This document shows, piece after piece, positions 55,990 through 64,000 of a stretch of 64,000 nt of DNA; the stretch's first letter is position 1, and each line of letters begins with the position of its first letter. The stretch is from Acanthosoma haemorrhoidale (taxonomy: Eukaryota; Arthropoda; Insecta; Hemiptera; Acanthosomatidae). The notes beneath the pieces are model-generated. The model was not told where the DNA came from. It made no database searches and worked only from the letters and a program-made list of their open reading frames with translations. The stretch spans positions 428,501-492,500 of the forward strand of contig CAKNEZ010000011.1 in assembly GCA_930367205.1 (NCBI GenBank), given 5' to 3'. Position numbers and translations under genes: made by a program.

Positions 55990-56594
55990 AAGAGGCATTA
56001 TAACTAATTATGCATAAAATGACACTTTATGTTGTCATGACTAAATAAATATAGTTTTCCCCTAATTATATTTATTTAAGTATTTTTTTAATAGCATTTA
56101 TGTATTTTTATTTGCTTGCAAGTCCAGAAGAAGGCAAAATTGGCGATACTTCCAGATCTTTAACAACAAATTAAAGTTTTAAGAGAGTTTTAAGAGTTTT
56201 AAGAGAACAAAGAGAGTTTTAAGACATATTCTTCCCTTCAATACTGCCATATCAATCATGGTTTAGGACTCATTGTAGAGTTTTTCGACCCTTGTAAAAA
56301 GGGTAGCAGACCCATCCCTCAACAAGCCGTGGTCTGCTGCAACAGATGCGGACATAGGCAGTTAGACGGCTGATAGTTGAAGTTTCACTTCGAACACCGC
56401 TCCCATTGACGGAGGACATACTTTGACGAAGAATAAAAGTGACTTGATGAATTGAAAAGTAACTGTTTCGCTTTCTCATATTAAAATGCTTTCTCTGTCT
56501 CTTTAAGAGGCCGCTTGCAAGAGTCTGGAATAATTTCTGTAGACCTGAAGCTATGATAGACTTGTCGTTAGTTTTATAATGCTTGCTTATATAC

Positions 56595-56830
56595 AATATT
56601 TATAATCATGCTAAGAACAAGTAGAAGGGGCTTGAGCAGAACTGTATACCCACCTCGTGACTTCATAGAAGTCACTGATGGTTCCCTGTTATTTTTTAAG
56701 TAAGCAACCGCACCCCTCCAAGACCTCCCTACTTCTCAGAATCTTATCCTTTTCTTATACATATATGTCTCAGCTTTACCCCCTAGACATTCCACCCAGT
56801 ATGTAGTAACGTAACTCTTAATATTTGTAT
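56595..56830 (+). repeat. Dispersed direct repeat, copy 2
   Basis: Second copy of 55250-55505, same orientation, with one short deletion near 56780. Confidence 0.85.
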
Positions 56831-57796
56831 ATACCAGTGTTTTGCTTTTACTTCATAAAAAAGCTTTTCTCTCTTTTTTTTTTTTTAAAACTCTCTTTTA
56901 CAAAGATTATTTAACTGTTGATTAATATTAGTTGACCATAATTTCTCCAATGTTTAAATACTGTATTTAGTTTAAATCAATTATACACTAAATTGTATGT
57001 TTGTATACATACAAACAATGTGATGAGCTCGAATGAAAAATATGGAGAGAATTCCGGGACTTAGGGAGCAAATCTGAGTCTTCAAATGTTTGTGTCAACT
57101 TTTACCTTTTAGGCTTTAAATATTTTAAATAAAGATTTGAATTTTCGCTTAAATGTACGCCTCCCTAAGCTGGAGAGCCATGGACGCTCAGTAAATAAGT
57201 GGGGATAGTGGGCAGCGTCCATCTCATGGAATTGTGTGTAATCCATGCCACATTTATGTTACAATAGATCCAGGTAATCAGAAGTATTGTATGAATGATT
57301 GTTACTTGATAAGGAATTTACTAGAGTCTTCGGATCAAGATCAAGATCAAGTAAATTACTTTGTAAAAGTTTGTACACATACAAGGGAACATTGATTTTA
57401 GTTCTGAGGATTGGAATGATCTGATTTGTATAAAAAAGTAAATTGTCCAAACCGTTTTTTTCTTGGCTCTTACGTCTTGTATGAGGGCAAAAGCTTTCAA
57501 CACAACAGTCTACAATTCCAATAAATTTGTATGGCAATATTTGAAATGTTGATTACTTTACGTAATTTACTACTCTATTATATATAATATTAGGATATAT
57601 ATATATATTTATTAATACATTTAAATAAACCATGACGACTTAAATACCTGATTCCTTTGTTTTTAGAAATGTCCTTGAAATTATTTTTCTACCACCCTAT
57701 TTAATGCCTTCTCAACCTCGAGGGAAAATAATAATACTCTGAATGTTTAAAGTTAACGTAACAGGGCTCACTATGACCCCTAGTAACTGATATATA
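56831..57796. other. Intergenic, no gene recognised
   Basis: AT-rich with no supported coding sequence; the 92-codon minus-strand ORF at 57259-57537 has no domain. Confidence 0.4.
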
Positions 57797-58577
57797 TTGG
57801 CTTGGCAAGAAAGTAATTTCGGTTTGCACCAGTAGATAGCGTTATGTTTGTTTCCTAATTCTTTTGTCGATGTTAGAATTTTTATTTTCTTTTGAGATTT
57901 GGTAGTCGATACTTTTAGGTTGCTTTAGAAAGAAATTCAGTGTAATTTTGTTCACAGCTGTCAGTTTTAACATGGAGTGCAAAAATAATCATTTCCGACA
58001 CATTTCACCTTTTTATTTTCATAAAGGCAAGAAAGCGGCTGAGGATCAAAAAGAGATATGTAAAATTTATGGCGTTGATTGTTGGAACAGAACGCACATG
58101 TCAGAATTGAATTAAAAAAATTCGTTCTGGAGATTTTTCACTGAAAGATGACCAACGTTCTATTCTACCTTCTGAAGTTGATGATGACAAAATGAAAGCC
58201 ATAATTGAATCGAATCGTCACATAACTGTGCAGGAGATTGAAAAACAGTTAAATGTATCACACACAACAATTGAAAATCATATAAGACGTCTTGGACTTG
58301 TTAAGAAGCTCGATATTTGGGTTTCGCCACGACAATGCGAGGTTTACATAACTTCTTAAATGGTAAAAAAATCAGTAATAACGATGACCTCAAACCGCAC
58401 TTGGTTGAGTTTTTTTTGCTGATAAGGACCAGAAGTTCTATGAGAACGGGATCATGAAGTTACCAGAATGATGGCAAAAGGTCAACCGAACTGATTGGAA
58501 GATATTTGACTTTGTGTAGAAATAATTAAGTTTTTTTTCACACTAAAAAAGCGAAATTACTTTCTTGCCAACCTCAG
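57797..58577 (+). mobile_element. Internally deleted mariner (irritans-like)
   Basis: Terminal inverted repeats share TTGGCAAGAAAGTAATTTCG (left 57803-57822, right inverted 58551-58571) next to TA. The interior carries the transposase N-terminus in broken frames ('YFHKGKKAAEDQKEICKIYG', 'VQEIEKQLNVSHTTIENHI') joined to the extreme C-terminus ('FYENGIMKLP'-type). All three catalytic acidic residues are deleted, so it can move only with help from another copy. Confidence 0.85.
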
Positions 58578-59440
58578 TAGTTAATAGAGATGGCACTCTC
58601 AGAAGCAGTGGCGTCTTCTGAAGGTAACTATGCGATCTAACAAGCGAACGGAGGGTGTAGTCCATTACCTGTTACGTGTTGGTTAGAAAGGCGGACTCTC
58701 TTGCAGTCTTATTAACAGCCAGTAATGTCGGCTGATGTAATCTTAGACTTTTCATTTTTTTTCTTCTGAAATAAACATGTAATAAAATATAACTTTCCCT
58801 ATCCTCTTCCCTGCATCAATAGAAATTCTATACTTAATGCCCAGACTAAACTATTCATTTTCAATTTGTTGGTAAAAGCCCGTAATAATTTACGCAGGAC
58901 CTAGTAACAGCTTAGTTATACTTGCAAATATCTGCTAACTTCAAATAATCCGAAATAAACTTCTGAGAATAATACCGAACAAATTAAGGTCCTGTACAAT
59001 ATTTAACATGCACTAAGCATCTAAAGACAACATCATTTATGGATGAATGTAAACATAGGGAGGGTACATTAATTCAAAACATTTCTAACATAGTTACATT
59101 ACCCAATTTTGAGACCTTAGGGCCTATTTTTTTTGTATTATGAAGAAATATTCTTTATATTAGCATCTACTGTTTTTGGCTAGGTCTTTTTATTTATATT
59201 GTTTCCTAAATTAAAATGTCTAATTCAATGTAGATTTTATTCAGGACTTAGACTAGATGCATTGGAAATGAGCACATGATTACTTATATTATGTAAATGT
59301 TGGTTTTGAATTTTTCCTTTAAACATTTTTCAGGTCAGAGCTAAAACATTGACTAGGTGATGACGGCTCGACGATTTCCGAGCCTGTCAATAAAATTTGT
59401 CTACTGCTGATAATTACAAAACCATTGCAAACAGTAATAA
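58578..59440. other. Intergenic, no gene recognised
   Basis: AT-rich, no ORF or repeat of note. Confidence 0.45.
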
Positions 59441-59684
59441 TTAACAAATTGTACACTGCGTTGTGGTCTCCATTTGCGGGCCAGTTAGTAAAACAATAAA
59501 TTTACTATGCCAATGGTTCGCAGGTGATGTGTTGGGGATGTCAAGGCTGCCTGGGTAAGGAATAAGTTGTTGTTGCTGTTGTTGTTGTTGCATGGTCGGG
59601 TACATCACAGGGTAGGTGCCGTAGGCCTGTTGTTGGGGCATCAGCGCTTGCTCCTGCGGCATCATAGCTTGCTCCTCCATCCTT
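59441..59684 (-). CDS. Possible terminal exon of a host gene, Q/M/P-rich
   Basis: On the minus strand a 3' splice site-like TATATCCGCAG is followed by 81 open codons to TAA: 'RMEEQAMMPQEQALMPQQQAY', 'YPVMYPTM', eight glutamines, 'LIPYPGSLDIPNTSP', then a less biased tail. Balanced GC, CAA/CAG codons and tyrosine/proline repeats resemble a low-complexity segment of a transcription- or RNA-related protein. No homologous family is recognised, and upstream exons would lie beyond the transposon at 59712. It could also be a chance frame over a CAA repeat. Confidence 0.4.
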
Positions 59685-59711
59685 CTGCGGATATACATAA
59701 ATATATATATA

Positions 59712-60561
59712 AGGTGACCCCAGAATTAACGCGAGATTTGAATTTGGCACCATTTGTGCAGTAAACTGCTGGCAACCCTAAAAAGAAACAATTTGACAGC
59801 TGACAGTTCAGAGTTAGTAAAAATGGAGCGTTACACGATAGAACAACGTGTCTTCATTGTTAAACATTATCCCAAAAAAAATGAAAGTTTGGCTGCCGCA
59901 GTTCGAAAATTTCATACAAAATATGGTCGGAATAGTGTTTTAACTTCATCAACTGTGAAGAGATTAATTGAAAAATTTAGGGAGACTGGATCAGTTGGAG
60001 ACACTAAACACACTGGTCGTCTAAAAACAAGCCGTTCAAATGTCAATATCGAAGCAGTACGTGAGAGTGTTGTTGAAAATCCAGGAACATCAATTCGGCG
60101 TCGTAGACAAGATGATATTGATGTGGCCAATATGTGGTTTCAACAAGATGGTGCCACATGCCATACAGCCCATGAAACAATTCAAATACTGCATGAGACA
60201 TTCCCAGGTCGTGTACTCTCTCGTTTCGGTGATCAGAATTGGCCCCCCATATCGTGTGATTTAACACCTTTGGATTTCTTTATATGGGGTTATTTGAAGT
60301 CAAAGGTGTATGTCAACAAGCCCACGTCCACCCGTTATTACAAGAGGAAATTCAACGCTGGATCAACGAAATTCAACCACATTTATGCCAAATGGTCATG
60401 GAAAATTTCGACAAAAGAGTGCGTATGAGCCAGCAAAGTCGTGGAGGCCATTTGCCCGATGTGTTATTCCACAAATAGCCCTGTCCTATTTACTTTATAA
60501 TTCAATAAAAAAATAACAACAATACTAAAAACTGTGTTTTCTGTTAATTCTAGGACACCCT
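59712..60561 (+). mobile_element. Internally deleted mariner-like transposon with imperfect terminal repeats
   Basis: Ends AAGGTGACCCCAGAATTAAC (59711-59730) and the inverted GTTAATTCTAGGACACCCTT (60543-60562) flank the unit at TA. The 224-codon frame 59754-60428 (conventional start at 59823, 'MERYTIEQRVFIVKHYPK') contains 'STVKRLIEKFRETGSV', then jumps at about 60105 to 'WFQQDGATCHTA' (second catalytic Asp) and 'SCDLTPLDFFIWGYLKS' (third position). The first catalytic Asp and about 80 surrounding residues are deleted, in frame. A frame change near 60330 breaks the C-terminus. Confidence 0.85.
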
Positions 60562-62624
60562 TAATACAAAATAACATATCACCCGTAATAAGGCTTAAAG
60601 ATCCAAGCTTTGCGGTGAAAATACAGTTTTGAAATAAAAAGTAAATAATAATAAATAGTAAATATATATGCTTTACAAAATCCACTGAAACTAAATATAT
60701 TCATGCGAAAATAATTTTTGACCAGAGAACGTCGTAGAGATCTGTGTAGAGATCTTCAAACAAATTCCACCCCACACCATTACTGAACCCCACCTCTAAA
60801 TTGAACTCTTCCAGTGACATTACACTCGTGTGATGTCTGACTCACTAGGCCTTAGGTTAAGAGAGAAGCTTGGCTCATCTGAAAACAGCACGACCTTTTT
60901 TCACTAAAGCAACAACAAGTCCATCAAATATAATAAATAAATCAAAATAAAAACAAATAACCTACTACTAAATATTTTGAGATCAGTCACACAAAAACTC
61001 AAAGTCGAAATTTCTGTATAAATATTTTAAAATAATTTGTATGAATATGAATATTTATCGGGGGTTTCCTTGATATTTATAGCATCTTATCACTGAAAAC
61101 GTTTAATATTAATTAAAAAACAATTGAAAGCCGGAATAATTTAACTATGAAGCAAATATAATTATTCTCTACCAATAAGTAAACATCACATGGTTGATTG
61201 TTGATTGATAAGTGAACTCGTTGATACCATATATACATAATATTATCGATAATAATGAAATGATTAAAATATCTATTTGATTGCAAAAACTCATCATGTA
61301 ACAATCTCTAAGCCTGAAAAAGCATAGGCTTGAAGAATGAGCCCATTCGTCACCACTAGATAGCTACAAACTGATAACGGCACTAGAAAAACATATACGA
61401 TAAATAAGTAAAATAACATGAAAAATAGTGTATTGAATACATTATGGAATCTATATTGTGAATGGAACTGTCTGTTGACTAAGATATCGTTATTAGCTCA
61501 ATACATGGTGATTTTCAGGGAAGAACACTGTAGTAATGTCAAAAATAGTTCATTAGTAATTATAAGTTGGTACGTAAGCTCATGGGTGTGAGTTTTTTTT
61601 TCTGTTTAAGCAAAACAAAAAAGGTAAAAATCATATGGATATGGTCACCTAGAGTTGATAGACAACTACTCCAGAGAAAGCTCCAGATGATCGTTCCATC
61701 TTTTCGTAATCTGAATGGAAGTAAAAGGGATTTTCAACCCTCAGGAGTTAGGTCTCTGTTGTTCTCAGGAAGCGATGTTATAATTGTTTATTCCAGGTTT
61801 AAATTTCCAGATATGAATTATAATAGTGGCTGTATACATACAATATACATCAGTGTATATGATCAATAATATTATCTTGGCAATATGATCAATAAAGAGA
61901 TCAATCTACTCAGCGAAAGTGAGTTGAAATCATATGAAAGGCCCTAAGCTAAAACAGTACTCCTTAATTTCAAATATCTTTTTGTAGAACGAAAAATATA
62001 TTCGCCTATATTGAATAAAATAAATTTGTAAATAATATATAAAATAAATGAGAGGGGTGTGTTTACTTACACAGCATAAGGAGTTAGGTAATTATTCCCT
62101 AAACTCCCGGAATCATATTGTTTTTCCCCAGACTGCCAATACATTTCCGTTTAAAAACTAGGGGCTTAATCTATTTTTATGCTGAAAAGTACACACTATT
62201 AGATTCGTCTATCTTACAAGTACAAGATAGTGCCAAAATTATAAAATCGAAAAAATGGAAAGAAAAAACTCTTTTTTCCATCGCCCCTTTAAATAAAGGC
62301 AAGGAAGCCATAATACTCCTAAGTAGGCCATTTGCCATTGCCTGTTTGCTGGCCCCCCTAGGTCACAATATTGGCGAGGAAGGATCGGCCAGGTCACAAA
62401 TACTCAACCGAACTCAGGTCAGGACAAATTGTTTTCAGCTACTGCCTTGTTCAGGTAGTCGGATGAGGGTACCTATTCAGCGCTTGAAGAGTGCCTTCAG
62501 TCAGAGAAGGGTCTTCAAGACTATTGAAAACAAATTCAGGTGTTTCGTTCTGGTTTAAGACATCTTACAACTCGCTTAAAGGAATCGATTAGTAGAGAGA
62601 AAATTTCGATTGAGAGTTCATTTG
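60562..62624. other. Intergenic, no gene recognised
   Basis: AT-rich. The 100-codon frame at 61567-61869 and the 146-codon frame at 62118-62558 (no ATG near its start) show no domain and unbiased composition. Confidence 0.4.
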
Positions 62625-63255
62625 ATATAAGTCTTTATTGTGCTAAAATTACAATCCGCCTCATTAGATAATAAGTAATTGAGATAAATGTTCTTATTCA
62701 TAACATATTTACAATTCATCATTCACTCGCTCATTCCTACATATTTACAATCAGCATTCACTCGCTCATTCATACAGTATTTACAAACAGCGCAGAGGCC
62801 TCCCAAATCCACATGGTTGTCACCTCTCTCCCATGCGAAACAGGAAGCTGTGTCTTGGGAAGTCCCCCACGCTCCTCCGTCATCCGTGTCACTGAATAAG
62901 AGCCAGCGGAGGCTCACAGACGCTCAGGACATGATTGGAGAAACTCACCATTGCCAGGACGCCCACTGTAACGCATTTATAGCAGGTCACGAGGCCACTG
63001 TCGTTTCAGTCTCCGAGGAGGGTTATAGGGATGAGTGGTGCTATGCTACGGGATTAGGGTGGTCGGATAGGCTACTATGGAATTTCATAAACTTGGAAGG
63101 GATGAGTTCAAGAATGTAGGGTATATTGAGATCGTTATGAAGGATTGTATTGCTGTCATAATAAGGGGCATTTACTATTGTTCTCAGGACTTTTTTGCAG
63201 TCCCCCATAGCTCTATTCCGTATGTCCAGATTGTCTTAAGTATAACTTTGCAATT
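62625..63255 (-). mobile_element. 5'-truncated jockey-like LINE, copy F
   Basis: Same 3' tail and body as copies B and E, extending to about 63255. A tandem duplication of a segment (TTCACTCGCTCATTC) occurs at 62720-62775. Confidence 0.8.
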
Positions 63256-64000
63256 AAACATTACAAAAGTCGTGCCTCGCCCACATTGATTATACGTATT
63301 AGTTCATTCACCTAGTGAATAAATATATCAGCTTATTAGCACAGATACTATTACACAACACAGCCTTCAGTTTGTTTCTGAAAAAAATAATCTGAAAACC
63401 TTTAAGCCTTCCGAAGAAATTCATTCACTTGAATCTATATGCAGGAAACATCTAGGCAAGACAACTCACCCCCCCCCCCTCCCGTTCTCACCCCAGCAAA
63501 CTAAGAAATGGACCAGCTTAAAGCTGTTCTATTTCTCGACGAGACAAAGGATGTTTTCTTATTCGAATCATATGAGAAATGTACTGAAGAAGAGAGACAC
63601 AGCGCTGTGCCATGGGGTACACCATGCACTGTTCCTATTGTCTGCAGGGCGTAGATCATATAAATTGTAGCCAGTATCTAGTACATATGTTGGAGGGGTT
63701 TTTAGTCCACAGGGGCAATATCTTAGGTTGGCTATCGAGTTTTTGTTATGTCTTCGTCAGGAAGACTTTTCTTTAATTTCAAGGTTTTTATTAACAGATT
63801 TAGGCTGGTGCTCAATCATATCACTCAAAAATCATGTTCATCAGTCAAAAATCCTGTTATAAATGATTGAAGCTTTAATTTTAAGAAAGCATACAATCGT
63901 ATGCTTGAAACCAGTTACAGTTTTATGATTCGTTGGTTATTATGATGCTTTTGAAAATATTAAATAAAGCTACTTTATTTGGTTCCTGGTGGCATAATTT
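63256..64000. other. Intergenic, no gene recognised
   Basis: A C-run at 63470-63482; otherwise AT-rich and without coding signal. Confidence 0.4.

Noticed and set aside
56270..56596. 108-codon minus-strand ORF as a LINE C-terminus
   Set aside because: Some resemblance to LINE 3' coding ends, but no RT or zinc motif and no related copy in the window.
62118..62558. 146-codon plus-strand ORF
   Set aside because: No ATG near its start, no domain, and composition like the surrounding AT-rich DNA; overlaps nothing recognisable.

Overview
This window looks like gene-poor, AT-rich insect chromosomal DNA, probably from a hemipteran. That placement is an inference from the mix of elements and is not secure. 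No host protein gene is complete here. Almost everything recognisable is mobile: Ty3/gypsy retrotransposons of at least three families, non-LTR retrotransposons (one LOA/R1-type element almost complete, plus many 5'-truncated jockey-like copies), four mariner-type DNA transposons, a MITE, and a decayed Polinton/Maverick (adintovirus-like) element that is the most interesting object in the window.

Layout. 1-3.8 kb: two minus-strand gypsy (Mag-like) fragments. One lacks the middle of its pol, and its neighbour carries just that middle. 3.9-10.6 kb: mostly anonymous DNA with two truncated jockey-like LINE copies. 10.6-11.0 kb: a small retroposed fragment and then a U1 snRNA gene or pseudogene of canonical 164-nt length on the minus strand. 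12.3-22.6 kb: the Polinton. Its capsid cassette runs leftward on the minus strand (phospholipase A2-type/core protein, adenain-like protease, candidate penton, major capsid protein, then an unusual protein with a BIR-like C-terminus). Replication genes run rightward on the plus strand (a small intron-bearing gene, a zinc-finger ORF and protein-primed DNA polymerase B). A separate BIR (IAP-type) gene lies at the left end. Nearly every gene has stops or frameshifts, a LINE is inserted near the polymerase N-terminus, and the polymerase is cut off after motif A. I find no packaging ATPase, integrase or terminal inverted repeats.

22.6-39.4 kb is a nest of retroelements: LTR-like sequences, a protease fragment, a 4.35-kb gypsy element with 148-bp LTRs, a 0.52-kb direct duplication that includes an exon-like sequence, a 5'-truncated second gypsy pol whose open frame starts inside that exon-like sequence, and a 5.4-kb LOA-type LINE inserted downstream of that pol. 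39.6-64 kb holds four more jockey-like tails, a degraded member of a multicopy gene family, a second LINE family, four mariner-type remnants, a MITE, a minisatellite, a pair of inverted repeats whose modules are circularly permuted, and a Q-rich open exon-like sequence at 59.4-59.7 kb that may be the only piece of a host gene.

The genes do not form an operon or active pathway. The main biological story is a fossil virus-like element carrying two apoptosis-inhibitor-type zinc folds, broken up by later transposon insertions.
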